DNA of 32,500 nt, taken from contig NZ_AHMT02000053.1 of NCBI RefSeq assembly GCF_000243815.2, forward strand, positions 195,001 through 227,500. The letters are read 5' to 3'. The notes beneath the pieces are model-generated. The model saw only the letters and a program-made list of their open reading frames with translations. It searched no databases and was not told the origin of the DNA. Shown piece after piece: positions 1-32,500 of this stretch (the stretch's first letter is position 1; the number at the start of each line of letters is the position of its first letter). The DNA comes from Leptospira alexanderi serovar Manhao 3 str. L 60 (GTDB taxonomy: Bacteria > Spirochaetota > Leptospiria > Leptospirales > Leptospiraceae). The position numbers and the translations under genes were made by a program.

Positions 1-668
<668 letters not shown>

Positions 669-843
669 AAAAGTTTGTTATATCCGTTTGCATAATCGTG
701 AGTTTTGAATTGAACTGATGATTTGAAAATGTCCGAGACGCAGTTATTGTATTCCGAAATGTTTCCGAAAGAATATAAGGCAAGGCTTGAAAATCGAGAT
801 GATTTTTGTTTTGAGTCGTTGTCGGAACAATTGAAAAAGTGAA

Positions 844-884
<41 letters not shown>

Positions 885-938
885 TACGCTATGACAAAAA
901 GATTTCGTTTCAAATCGTGAGCGAATGAGGTGAGAATC

Positions 939-2237
<1,299 letters not shown>

Positions 2238-2262
2238 GGAAAAATTTTTAGGATTTCCTTAT

Positions 2263-3141
<879 letters not shown>

Positions 3142-3240
3142 ACCGATTTTAAAGTATATTCAATTTTCTGAAACATTTTACTATGCTGTTGACTTGTCCA
3201 CGGATTGACCGTGCTACTTGAAAAAGTGTGAAAAAATAAT

Positions 3241-3260
3241 GGTCTAACATATTTTAGACC
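3241..3260. repeat. Short perfect inverted repeat (hairpin) after the hydrolase gene
   Basis: GGTCTAA and TTAGACC are exact reverse complements separated by six bases. It lies about 100 bp after the hydrolase stop and just before the small mobile element at 3272. There is no T-run after the stem, so a role as a factor-independent terminator is weak; it may slow RNA decay or be incidental. Confidence 0.4.
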
Positions 3261-3271
3261 GCAGTAAAGTA

Positions 3272-3381
3272 ACGTGAGTTCGATATAACAAAATGCGAAA
3301 GCGATTATTATGTTGCGCCCATAGGAAGTCGTTGCACTTTAGTTTCTTATTCGCCCAAACTTTCTTACGCCGAACTTACGT
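3272..3381. mobile_element. MITE-like non-autonomous element with IS982-type ends and 7-bp target duplication
   Basis: A 110-bp non-coding element. The left end begins ACGTGAGTTCGATATAAC and the right end, read on the other strand, begins ACGTAAGTTCGGCGTAAG: an imperfect terminal inverted repeat with 16 of the first 21 bases matching. It is flanked on both sides by the same seven bases, TAAAGTA (3265-3271 and 3382-3388), a target-site duplication. The first eleven bases of the left end are identical to the ends of the IS982-like element at 8775-9781. It contains no ORF of note. The inference is that it was mobilised by a transposase of that type. The paired ends and the duplication are direct observations; the mobilising enzyme is inferred. 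Confidence 0.75.
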
Positions 3382-3388
3382 TAAAGTA

Positions 3389-3638
3389 GTGTCTTCTGCC
3401 CAAAAGCCTTAGGATGTTGGAATTCCTATTGGATGACTAAAAAGTCTGTTCGAAAACTCATGAACTATCCAATGAGACTGAGTCTGTGGGAACTACCGCG
3501 TCTTGCTCCGAATTTGTTGAATAATTGTGGATTGGTTTCTTTTAAAATTTCACGACTGGTTTTGGGGACTCAGAAGAAATGATATTAGATAGTTAGAATA
3601 TATATTAGAGAGAAAGTCAAATGTTGAAAAGCTCAGTG
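3389..3638. other. Gene-poor stretch between the MITE and the FAH gene
   Basis: No convincing gene. A 49-codon plus-strand frame (3433-3582, starting MTKKSVRKL and ending LGTQKK) has no clear ribosome binding site and matches no family I recognise. The segment includes TGTGGGAACTAC (about 3484), a motif that recurs inverted near 4858 and in a variant near 20575. The stretch probably holds decayed sequence. Confidence 0.4.
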
Positions 3639-3677
3639 TACGCGGTACTTTACAAAGACGGCTTTGTTGACCGCGTA
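3639..3677. repeat. Two-tier hairpin downstream of the FAH gene
   Basis: TACGCGGT (3639-3646) pairs with ACCGCGTA (3670-3677), and inside it ACAAAG (3652-3657) pairs with CTTTGT (3662-3667) around the loop ACGG. TTTTATT follows on the plus strand. The nearest gene end is the minus-strand FAH gene, 47 bp away, and on that strand no T-run follows the stem. It could be a structural terminator for that transcript or the remnant of a mobile-element end. Confidence 0.45.
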
Positions 3678-3723
3678 TTTTATTGTGGATGTTGATTCTA
3701 TATCTTAAAAACGTTGGCCGGAT

Positions 3724-4671
3724 TTACTCTCCTACGACATTCAAAATTTGTTCTCCTAGATCAATTCTAAGATCCGGAGTTCGAATTGTGGAACGTACGA
3801 CGTCCCCCGGACGTAAATACTGAATCCGTTTTTCTTGGTTCTTGGCAAAAAGATCCCATTTTTTCTTTTCAGGTAAGAAACTTGCAATTTTTTGAATGAA
3901 TTTTCCCGGAGCTCGAAACGCACATCCGGAAGGTGTTCCTGTTAATAACACATCTCCTGGAGATACATTACAAAACTGTGATAGTTCTAAGATACTTTCT
4001 GCTGGTTTAAAAACGAGATTGGCGGCGGTGTCCTTTTGTCTGATTTGACCGTTTACAAGAAGAGTCAACTCCAAGAAATCTAATAGATTAAAGTCTTCTG
4101 GATCTAAAACCGTAAGATAAGGGCCCGCCGGACAAAAGGTTCTATACGATTTTCCTTTATACCATTGCATCTGAGAAAGCTGAATGTCTCTTGCAGACAC
4201 GTCGTTTGCCATAAAAAAGGCCGCTACGTATTCCTTGATTCGTTCGGAATCGAGTTTTAAGGTCGAATCGAAAGCCTTCCCGAATACGAGGCCGAGTTCG
4301 ATCTCATAATCTAAAAGTTTTACGTGAGAAGGACGAATGATCTTTCCCATCGGAGGAGAAAGAGAAGCATCCGATTTTGTGAAGAATAGGTTATACACCT
4401 TGTCGTCAGGATCGAGTCCTGATTCGATTTGATGTTGTCTATAATTGGCACCTTGACAAAGAATTTGGCAAGGTGCAGTGATCGGAGATAGGATAGAAAC
4501 ATCTTGGATGTAAATCGGTTTTTGTTTGGAGTTTTTCCTTTTTTTCTTTATATATTCCAAAAAATCTTTCGTGGTGGAGTTTCCGCAATCTAAGGGAAAA
4601 ATCTTATCATCTTCGATTTTTCCCCATTCAATTGAATTCTTTTTGCAAAATCGTACGTAGTTCTTTGCCAT
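3724..4671 (-). CDS. Fumarylacetoacetate hydrolase (FAH) family protein
   Basis: A 315-residue member of the FAH superfamily, cytoplasmic metal-dependent enzymes that cleave, hydrate or decarboxylate 2-oxo acids such as fumarylpyruvate or hydroxymuconate derivatives. The fold signature is visible: the Mg-binding Glu pair in [11 protein letters not shown], the metal-binding Asp in MANDVSARD, the [11 protein letters not shown] segment and the [12 protein letters not shown] motif near the C-terminus. The first about 70 residues match the variable N-terminal domain. No aromatic-degradation or amino-acid-catabolism gene is near, so the substrate is open. The insertion around [21 protein letters not shown], between the TGTP motif and the C-terminal LRPGD segment, looks longer than in small YcgM-like enzymes. 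It is isolated, with about 1 kb of non-coding DNA upstream. Confidence 0.88.
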   Translation of the reverse strand: MAKNYVRFCKKNSIEWGKIEDDKIFPLDCGNSTTKDFLEYIKKKRKNSKQKPIYIQDVSILSPITAPCQILCQGANYRQHQIESGLDPDDKVYNLFFTKSDASLSPPMGKIIRPSHVKLLDYEIELGLVFGKAFDSTLKLDSERIKEYVAAFFMANDVSARDIQLSQMQWYKGKSYRTFCPAGPYLTVLDPEDFNLLDFLELTLLVNGQIRQKDTAANLVFKPAESILELSQFCNVSPGDVLLTGTPSGCAFRAPGKFIQKIASFLPEKKKWDLFAKNQEKRIQYLRPGDVVRSTIRTPDLRIDLGEQILNVVGE

Positions 4672-5703
<1,032 letters not shown>

Positions 5704-5709
5704 TATAAT
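5704..5709 (+). promoter_or_regulatory. Candidate -10 box for the plasmalogen desaturase gene
   Basis: TATAAT lies 21 bases before the ATG at 5731. No good -35 hexamer is seen at the usual distance. The box sits within the small inverted repeat CTTAT/ATAAG. This is a perfect -10 consensus by eye only. Confidence 0.3.
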
Positions 5710-5730
5710 AAGAATACACTAGACAGTCGT

Positions 5731-7267
<1,537 letters not shown>

Positions 7268-7280
7268 TTTTACTTTTGTT

Positions 7281-8309
<1,029 letters not shown>

Positions 8310-8389
8310 GGGAACAGTTTTTATCTAGATTGAAATCGTGCAAGATTAAATCGTTTGATTTCATTTCGATGTAAGCTTAAGTCCGAATC

Positions 8390-8774
8390 GTGTCGATTTT
8401 AATTCTATTACAATTGAGTTGTAATACTACGGCAGCTATTGTATATAGTTTCCAGGGGAAGAAAAAAACTATCCGTATTCCGGGGCGGTGGTTGCTTTGG
8501 ATCGTTATATCTGGGAGAGACATCCCCCTGCCGTTTTCAAAAAGTTTTTGGAACATATTGATTCTAATCGACCTTCCTTTTACTCTAGTGTTAGATACCA
8601 TCCTTTTGCCGTTAACTTTTCCCTATTACTTATATGTGGAATCCGACAGACCCGGGTTTAAAGAATGGTATTATAAAAAATGGAAAAAACGACTTTATAC
8701 TTTTATAGCAAAGAATTCTTCAAACGACATTCTAAGATTGACTTTAAAAGAAAAGGGTGGCGAGTACATAAATA
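8390..8774 (+). pseudogene. YceK-like lipoprotein/ankyrin-like gene, 5' part, interrupted by IS
   Basis: The reading frame from GTG 8390 ([12 protein letters not shown]) begins like a lipoprotein with a short signal and Cys11. It contains [25 protein letters not shown], which resembles the conserved core of YceK/YidQ-type small lipoproteins (IDLPxSxxxDTLLLP). The frame runs into the insertion element at 8775. Removing the element and one copy of TAAATA rejoins it in frame with 9788 onward ([13 protein letters not shown]). The original product was probably a longer lipoprotein with a C-terminal ankyrin-like part. The start choice is uncertain because no ribosome binding site is evident. Confidence 0.65.
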
Positions 8775-10922
<2,148 letters not shown>

Positions 10923-11305
10923 ATAAAATACTATGATAAACTATTTCGAAAATTAGAATGTTGGAATTTTCCTCTAAAAAGTCGAGATTTCCCGATTTGA
11001 CTTAATTTTTGAGAACCGTTGTACTTTTGCAAAACCGACCGCTTATTTTCGAGTATCATTTTCATGCGTCCGGGTAGTAAATATGTTTTAAAAACACGTA
11101 TAAATTCTGGTCCGTAAAATCATATTCATAAGGTGTAATGAGTTAGATATGATAAGCTATGAAGAGTTTTAAAAACGATTGGGAGTTTTGATCCCTAAGC
11201 CCAAAAATAATAAAGATAGTCAAGTCTGATTTTAAAATGCATTTTAAATGGAGAATTTTCCTAATTTTATATATTTAATTTTTATAATATTTAAATTTAA
11301 ATGTA
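10923..11305. other. AT-rich non-coding stretch downstream of tonB
   Basis: No gene seen. The segment nearest tonB (11225-11320) is very AT-rich with small A/T palindromes (for example AAAATGCATTTT near 11238), which may include the transcript end of the exbB-exbD-exbD-tonB operon. No GC stem with a T-run was found. Confidence 0.4.
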
Positions 11306-12316
<1,011 letters not shown>

Positions 12317-12318
12317 GT

Positions 12319-12741
<423 letters not shown>

Positions 12742-12756
12742 TGTTTGATAAAAGGC

Positions 12757-13975
<1,219 letters not shown>

Positions 13976-14000
13976 AAAGAGACGGCAATACCGTCTCTTT
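13976..14000. terminator. Strong hairpin terminator after the TonB-dependent receptor gene
   Basis: AAAGAGACGG (13976-13985) and CCGTCTCTTT (13991-14000) form a perfect 10-bp stem with loop CAATA, beginning 10 bp beyond the receptor stop. The T-run extends the stem on the plus strand and on the minus strand the stem ends in TTTC, so it can act in both directions. It separates the receptor operon from exbB. Confidence 0.8.
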
Positions 14001-14009
14001 TTAGTCTGA

Positions 14010-17590
<3,581 letters not shown>

Positions 17591-17599
17591 ATTTTGGAT

Positions 17600-17624
17600 G
17601 AGGATTCCTTTTTTGGGAATCCTC
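17600..17624 (-). promoter_or_regulatory. Stem-loop between lipL48 and the next gene
   Basis: GAGGATTCC (17600-17608) and GGAATCCTC (17616-17624) form a perfect 9-bp stem with a 7-base loop. On the transcribed strand the second arm ends 9 bases before ATG 17590 and contains the only purine-rich stretch (GGAA) upstream of that start. No U-run follows. It could protect the lipL48 message end, limit read-through, or hide the ribosome binding site of the downstream gene. Confidence 0.6.
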
Positions 17625-17632
17625 TATTAAAG

Positions 17633-19018
<1,386 letters not shown>

Positions 19019-19075
19019 TTTATACTCCTTGGGAATAAACCGTAGAAGGTCTTAGGCTAAGATAAGTATAAGTAG

Positions 19076-19501
19076 TTACGTATAAGTTACAAACTGGTAT
19101 AATTCCCATAACTTTCGAATGTTTTGATAAAAAGTGTTTCCTAGGACCAAAGCTTCGAAGGTAAACAGAAGGGGCGAAGGAATTCTCACGGAAGTACGAA
19201 GAATAGGATTAAGAGTAAGCTCATCGAGCTCAAAGCGAGATAACGATCTTCTTTCGTTTCCACTTTCGGCTCTTCTTTTTTTGCCCATGTTATTTCTTTT
19301 TTTTCGTATCGTAATTGTTTCCTTTTTAAAGCCGCGTTTCGTTCCGTCCTCGTATTCAACAAGGATGCCTTGCTCGTTTTCGGACGTTTTGACGTTTTCG
19401 ATCACTTCGTTCGTTTTAATGTTTTTTACGGTGTCCGCAAAAAGAGCGTTTAAAAAGAGTGATGCGAACAAAAAAAGAAATAACGATAGTCTTGTAATCA
19501 T
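19076..19501 (-). CDS. Exported small hypothetical protein heading the lipL48 operon
   Basis: 141 residues. A signal peptide ([22 protein letters not shown]) precedes a beta-rich segment ([35 protein letters not shown]) that looks like a small barrel or repeat unit. A basic low-complexity stretch ([19 protein letters not shown]) and a C-terminal half with a moderately hydrophobic segment ([16 protein letters not shown]) follow. AAAGG precedes the ATG by about 8 bases. It lies 57 bp upstream of lipL48 and is probably the first gene of that transcript. No family recognised. Confidence 0.75.
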   Translation of the reverse strand: MITRLSLFLFLFASLFLNALFADTVKNIKTNEVIENVKTSENEQGILVEYEDGTKRGFKKETITIRKKRNNMGKKRRAESGNERRSLSRFELDELTLNPILRTSVRIPSPLLFTFEALVLGNTFYQNIRKLWELYQFVTYT

Positions 19502-19984
19502 TTTGTAACCTTTTGTATTCGAGAATGATGATCGCTTCTCATCTTTATAAAATCCTACAACACGAAAAACGGATGTATTGTTACAATCGCATTAAAGATT
19601 GTGATAAAGAACTATAGCTTGTTCGGATCGGTTTTGTGTTTTCTTGGTGAAAGTGGAGGGAATAAGACTTGATGACGATTTGAATTGGCGAATGGAATCA
19701 AGAGAAATAAAGATTATATTTTAAAAAATTATAATGTAATTTTTAATTTAAATATGAATCTATTTGCCACCAATGCTTATGGTAGCAAGTTTCTTGGTAA
19801 TTGTGCGTTGTCAATTCGGGTTGGATAATCGAAACATTTCGTTCCCTGTCAATCGACTGTAAGAGGTGTTCACTTTCTTCATTCTTGCAATGGAGTCCGC
19901 ATTGTAAGTCCACGAGAATTCAAAAAAAATCTTTCGATTTTTTTACTCCGAATTCGCTTTACATTACGAACGGAAGATATTTTC
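19502..19984. other. Non-coding upstream region of the lipL48 operon
   Basis: No gene is visible. The 100 bp next to 19501 must carry the promoter for the minus-strand operon, but no clear -35/-10 pair stands out. An imperfect hairpin TTGCCACCA/TGGTAGCAA (19764-19788, 8 of 9 pairs) may mark a transcript end. The rest is AT-rich. Confidence 0.4.
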
Positions 19985-19989
19985 GTTCT

Positions 19990-20385
19990 TTACGATGGCA
20001 CCCAAACTTTATATTCCAAAGAAGATAATTGAAAAGATAACAAACAGCGAGACACGCCGTGGGTCATAGCGAAAGTTCCCAAAAGAGTTCAACTTGCAGA
20101 GTCCACTCAGATGTTGATTCGATTCATCTTTCGTTTTCCCGAACTGGGTTGATACAAGGTTTGTCCAGCTTTTTTACCGAGACGTTTTGAAGCAGAAGGA
20201 AACTTCCCATACGTTTTCAAAAATTGAGGAATCTTCTTTGGAAGAAATTTCAAATCTTTTTCGGAAAAACGAAGCCAAGTATCTTCCGGAATCAAAAGGG
20301 TGACCGTTTCGGAACTACCTTCTTGAAAAATCGAATTGATTTCACGATCGGAACCTAAGCAACAAATATCCCATACCGAATGGTT
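19990..20385 (-). pseudogene. DUF1564-family gene relic
   Basis: The minus-strand translation around 20385-20107 reads [28 protein letters not shown], then [36 protein letters not shown] and MNRINI. This matches the conserved pattern of DUF1564, a Leptospira-specific family (xLPxxIPxLLxxYGKxxxxSxRLGKKxGxTLYQPxxGxxKxxRxN). After a TGA at 20107 the rest appears in broken frames: TLLGTFAMTHGVSRC, then CYLFNYLLW after a frameshift. No start codon precedes the similarity in frame. The gene therefore has a lost start, a nonsense codon and at least one frameshift. The molecular role of DUF1564 is unknown to me; copies often lie near mobile DNA. Confidence 0.7.
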
Positions 20386-20542
20386 GAAAGAATGAGGCGG
20401 ATTTGATTTTTGTGAAAATTTTATAATTTTACTCAGGCAAAAAAGAAAAATTTTTCAAAAAATGAGAAAAAAAATAACTCAAACCGCCTTGCGCCAAAGA
20501 GATAGTTTGATGAGCCATAGAAAGGAAATCCGACATATTTTA

Positions 20543-20614
20543 CCATGAGTTCGATATAAGATCTTTTTAAAGGCATGAGTTCCCACATCCAATTCCTTAA
20601 TATTGCACTTACGT
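20543..20614. mobile_element. Decayed copy of the IS982-end MITE family
   Basis: The left end CCATGAGTTCGATATAAG matches ACGTGAGTTCGATATAA except in the first three bases. The right end read on the other strand is ACGTAAGTGCAATATTAAG, similar with several changes. The bases outside, TATTTTA (20536-20542) and TAGGTTA (20615-20621), agree at five of seven positions, as an eroded target duplication would. It is 72 bp, shorter than the 3272-3381 copy. It is a weaker case that depends on the better copy. Confidence 0.45.
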
Positions 20615-20621
20615 TAGGTTA

Positions 20622-22896
<2,275 letters not shown>

Positions 22897-22900
22897 TAAT

Positions 22901-23830
22901 ATGAAGGCCCGATTTTTTTCAGGCGATAAACCAATTCTATTTCTTCTTATATTCAATATCGTAGTATTTACCGTAGTATTTATATACGATTATACTCGAT
23001 ACGGTCATCAAGGTTCACAAGAAGTAATCGGGACTATTCTTTATAAATCTAATACAGTCAAAAGAAAATATGATTCCGAAGTGGTCTGGAAAGAAATTAA
23101 AATCGGAAACTCACTCCAAAACAGAGATACAATTTTAACCTCCGAAAATTCTCAGGCAAAAATCAGACTTTTGGATGGAAGTGAGATTACGATTGCGGAA
23201 AATTCTATGATCTTTATCGACTATTTGGATAATCGGGCAAATTTGGAAATTTCCGCGGGTGGCCTACAAATTACGAGAAAATCGAATAGTAAAGAAAATA
23301 CTTCTTCTCTTGGGATTCGTTCCGGCGACGGAGTTCTGAAACTCGTGGAAGGAGTCGTAAACGTAGAAAAAAAGAAAAACCAAAAGACTCTCGAATATGC
23401 GATTCTTTCGGGTAGTGTCAAAGTCGATCCGAGTAATCCATTTCCGATGCTGCCTAAAAAATCCTTAGACGAGTTTGAGAAATTATTTCCTGTCGCGACG
23501 GATATTCAAACCACACAGTCCCTTCAAGAGTCGGAGACCGCAAATTCAAGTTCATCGATTAAATCAAATTCCACCTTCGATTCCGAAGGCAATACTCAAA
23601 AACAGAATTACGATTACAACAAGGTCCAAAAAGTATCCGATCCTACTGTAAACAAAAAGAATGAAGAATTCAAAAGTTCAGAATCTAACTCGGAATCCAG
23701 GCATAATAGTCGTTCTTTATCAGAAGCAAAAAAACAGAAACGGATGTCTGAGGAATTACTCAGGCAAGAAAAGGAAAAACGTAGAAGAGAAAGAGAATAT
23801 AGAGAACAAAAAGAATTTTTACGGATGTAA
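22901..23830 (+). CDS. FecR-domain membrane protein
   Basis: 309 residues. One membrane helix near the N-terminus (about 12-30, ILFLLIFNIVVFTVVFIYDY), then a FecR-like beta domain (about 55-180: VWKEIKIGNSLQNRDTILTSENSQAKIRLLDGSEITIAENSMIFID...). It continues as a low-complexity Ser/Asn/Glu-rich region and a strongly charged Lys/Arg/Glu tail (RMSEELLRQEKEKRRRERE) likely to be helical. FecR domains are usually periplasmic and sense or scaffold. Only 4 bp separate it from the cyclase gene, so the two are one operon, and a role in modulating cyclase activity or in envelope signalling is plausible but inferred. It lacks the sigma-factor partner of classical FecR. Confidence 0.82.
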   Translation: MKARFFSGDKPILFLLIFNIVVFTVVFIYDYTRYGHQGSQEVIGTILYKSNTVKRKYDSEVVWKEIKIGNSLQNRDTILTSENSQAKIRLLDGSEITIAENSMIFIDYLDNRANLEISAGGLQITRKSNSKENTSSLGIRSGDGVLKLVEGVVNVEKKKNQKTLEYAILSGSVKVDPSNPFPMLPKKSLDEFEKLFPVATDIQTTQSLQESETANSSSSIKSNSTFDSEGNTQKQNYDYNKVQKVSDPTVNKKNEEFKSSESNSESRHNSRSLSEAKKQKRMSEELLRQEKEKRRREREYREQKEFLRM

Positions 23831-23855
23831 CGAGCGCTCCTTAGAGAGCGAGTTA

Positions 23856-23886
23856 GTGGAATTATAGCGGAGCGTCATAATTCCAC
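23856..23886. terminator. Hairpin between convergent transcripts
   Basis: GTGGAATTAT (23856-23865) and ATAATTCCAC (23877-23886) are a perfect 10-bp stem with an 11-base loop, followed by TTTC. It lies between the stop of the FecR gene and the stop of the convergent minus-strand operon and could end both transcripts. Confidence 0.6.
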
Positions 23887-23914
23887 TTTCGGCGAAGCTG
23901 AAAAATAGAGCGAC

Positions 23915-24099
23915 TCAAGTCGGAACCACATCGGCCGGTGTCAGAGATTCAATGTTGTGGGTAAATCCTTCTTTATCATGAAAGAGAACGACGAGCTTGT
24001 CGTTATCAAAGGAAATCACTTCTACGATTGTGTTTGTGTGAACGAAAATTCCATTATGAAGGAAGGTGCGTTTGATGATTTTAACTTTGTCGCCCGGTT

Positions 24100-24103
<4 letters not shown>
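23915..24103 (-). CDS. Small conserved-looking SH3-like protein
   Basis: 62 residues (MKPGDKVKIIKRTFLHNGIF...) with a beta-rich pattern (VKIIKRTF, TIVEVISFDN, DKLVVLFHD) that resembles a small SH3-like barrel. The start overlaps the stop of the IscU-like gene as ATGA (4 bases), an arrangement typical of translational coupling, which supports it being real. No family recognised. It may be functionally tied to the IscU-like/pentapeptide protein. Confidence 0.7.
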
Positions 24104-24891
<788 letters not shown>

Positions 24892-24947
24892 GAGAATTCT
24901 CCTGCCCGGTCTTTAGACGGCATAAAAAAGAAGAAGAGTCCGGAAAC

Positions 24948-25151
<204 letters not shown>

Positions 25152-25170
25152 AAATTCCCTTTTTAAGCGC

Positions 25171-26622
<1,452 letters not shown>

Positions 26623-26630
26623 ATTAGGAG

Positions 26631-26694
<64 letters not shown>

Positions 26695-26761
26695 GAGAAG
26701 AGATCGGTTAGATCGGCTCTAACCATGAGATAACGGTTGCAAGCGGAAGCTGTCAACGAAA

Positions 26762-27931
<1,170 letters not shown>

Positions 27932-28238
27932 GAAAAATGGTCGTTTTCAAGTGCCGATTTGGCGTCAGAATACTCTTATTTTCCGGTCTGCAAGAAAATT
28001 CCTCTCTTTTTTAAGTTCCGAAAGCGACTTTCCGGATGTTTCTAGTTGATCAACAAGTCGCAAGCTATTTTATCTATGAAATTCGCGAGTGATTCGCCCA
28101 AACTTTCTTATATCGAATTCGCGTTAGTGCTCGGTGTAAGAAATTCAGAGCTTGTCTCAAATTCGGAGATTCTCACCAAATCAGAGTTCGCTATCACTGT
28201 TTCGACTACCGCGAGTCAATGTGGGAATACATAGGACT
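27932..28238. other. Intergenic region with an eroded mobile-element end
   Basis: No gene. The stretch 28093-28124 (ATTCGCCCAAACTTTCTTA, then TATCGAATTCGCGT) repeats the right end of the 3272-3381 element (ATTCGCCCAAACTTTCTTA is identical at 3349-3367), and CGAAAGCGA near 28019 matches its left interior. A left terminal repeat and a target duplication are not recognisable, so this is a degraded copy at most. Confidence 0.5.
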
Positions 28239-31771
<3,533 letters not shown>

Positions 31772-32285
31772 TTTACAAAACGATGGGCGATTTCTTCCTT
31801 TGTGAAAAAAACTACGTTTTCGTGCAATTGAAAATGAACCGATAGGGATTTAGAAAAAAGGATTCTTTTTGATGTAAACCTTTAAGAATGAAGCTGCTTG
31901 TTTCGACAAGACAAAGTGACAAAAGGTGGTTTTGCGTATTCAGAGAGCAACGTCCCATTCGCTTGAATGCCTTTTCGAAAAAGTTCAAAAGTTATTTCAT
32001 GCCTTTTTGTAGAACAGACTTTGTAAGAACTACGACAAACTTCGTCTTCAAATTCTAGTTTACAAAGATATCACCGGACATGGGTCGCACTTCGATTCTT
32101 CTTGAATGAGGAATAAAAAAACTCCGTCCCAAAAATCTTCCGCAATAAAAACAGATCCACATTCGGACGATTTTCGTGCGAATCATCACTATAAAATACA
32201 AATACTTCTTCGTTTTATAAATCGAAAACAACGGAGAAACTACATTCTTACTTTAGAATATACTTTATTAAAAAGAATTTAAGAA
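31772..32285. other. Intergenic region between the desaturase and lipoprotein genes
   Basis: No gene is visible. It should contain the promoter of the minus-strand desaturase-pyrB-DUF2203-dapL operon, but no clear -35/-10 pair can be named. An imperfect hairpin ATTCGGACG/CGTGCGAAT (32161-32183, 8 of 9 pairs, loop ATTTT) lies about 100 bp beyond the lipoprotein stop and may mark the end of that transcript. Confidence 0.4.
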
Positions 32286-32500
32286 TTAGTATCCGCCGCC
32301 TCCGCCAAAACCGCCGCCAGATCCTCCTCCACCGCAAATTCCAAGAACTCCCAGATAGAGGGGATCACATGCGTTTACCGCGGAATTCGATGAAGTGCAG
32401 GACAAATAAGCGATCAGAGCGGATTCGCACTTCTTCTTATCGTCCTCTTTCTTAGCTTTGTCTTTATCCAAACCATAGTTCGAACAGGACGAGAAGGTCA
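32286..32500 (-). CDS. Small Gly-rich lipoprotein, 3' part (5' end outside window)
   Basis: The reading frame is open to the window edge, so the start is missing. The visible part begins TFSSCSNYGLDKDK: FSSC looks like the end of a lipobox, so about 20 signal residues lie outside. The mature protein is about 66 residues, with a charged stretch (KDKAKKEDDKKK), then four cysteines spaced through CESALIAYLSCTSSNSAVNACDPLYLGVLGIC, and ends in a glycine-rich tail (GGGGSGGGFGGGGGY). The cysteine pattern suggests disulfides in the periplasm or on the cell surface. I recognise no named family. The TTG at 32471 is an internal Leu codon, not the start. Confidence 0.7.
   Translation of the reverse strand, partial: TFSSCSNYGLDKDKAKKEDDKKKCESALIAYLSCTSSNSAVNACDPLYLGVLGICGGGGSGGGFGGGGGY

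Noticed and set aside
3639..3677. Hairpin considered as an integron attC site
   Set aside because: The core GTTRRRY/RYYYAAC boxes and the integron-type spacing are absent and no integrase or cassette array is present.

Overview
The window reads as chromosomal DNA of Leptospira, most likely a species of the pathogenic clade. The evidence is: moderate-to-low GC; many leptospiral-type lipoproteins with relaxed lipoboxes; a LipL48-type lipoprotein next to a TonB-dependent receptor; LL-diaminopimelate aminotransferase (dapL); several class III nucleotide cyclases; and a decayed DUF1564 gene, a family I know essentially only from Leptospira. I cannot name the species from sequence alone.

Layout. 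1-3141 (+): the 3' end of an ATP-grasp protein, a six-helix membrane adenylate cyclase and an alpha/beta hydrolase. 3142-5730: gene-poor DNA with a small 110-bp mobile element, hairpins and an FAH-family hydrolase on the minus strand. 5731-8309: a CarF/TMEM189-type plasmalogen desaturase that overlaps, tail to tail, a minus-strand pair of MscS channel and UbiA-like membrane protein. 8390-10922: a YceK-like/ankyrin-like pseudogene split by a 1007-bp IS982-like element with 21-bp perfect inverted repeats and a TAAATA target duplication; the transposase itself is frameshifted. 11306-19501 (-): a TonB energy-transduction and outer-membrane uptake locus, in transcription order hypothetical, lipL48, small lipoprotein, TonB-dependent receptor, terminator, exbB, exbD, exbD, tonB. 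19502-21096: non-coding DNA with a DUF1564 relic and a decayed copy of the small mobile element. 21097-23830 (+): a Cache-HAMP adenylate cyclase and a FecR-domain protein. 23915-27931 (-): a PAS/Fis-HTH regulator, rho, rpmE, an IscU-like/pentapeptide-repeat fusion and a 62-residue protein. 28239-31771 (-): a fatty-acid desaturase, pyrB, a DUF2203 protein and dapL. 32286-32500 (-): the 3' part of a glycine-rich small lipoprotein.

How the genes work together. The 11.3-19.5 kb block is a self-contained TonB-dependent transport system: ExbB and two ExbD subunits with TonB energise the receptor, and LipL48 and a second exported protein are probable surface partners. Two adenylate cyclases with different sensor regions point to cAMP signalling; the second sits 4 bp upstream of a FecR-like membrane protein. 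Housekeeping genes (rho-rpmE, pyrB, dapL) lie in minus-strand operons with little-studied partners. Two membrane desaturases (CarF type and fatty-acid type) indicate oxygen-dependent lipid modification.

The most interesting signals are: the IS982-like element and the short elements that share its terminal repeat and generate A/T-rich target duplications; the IscU-like/pentapeptide fusion that lacks the third cluster-ligand cysteine; the CarF-type plasmalogen desaturase with its convergent overlap; and a stem-loop just before the gene following lipL48.
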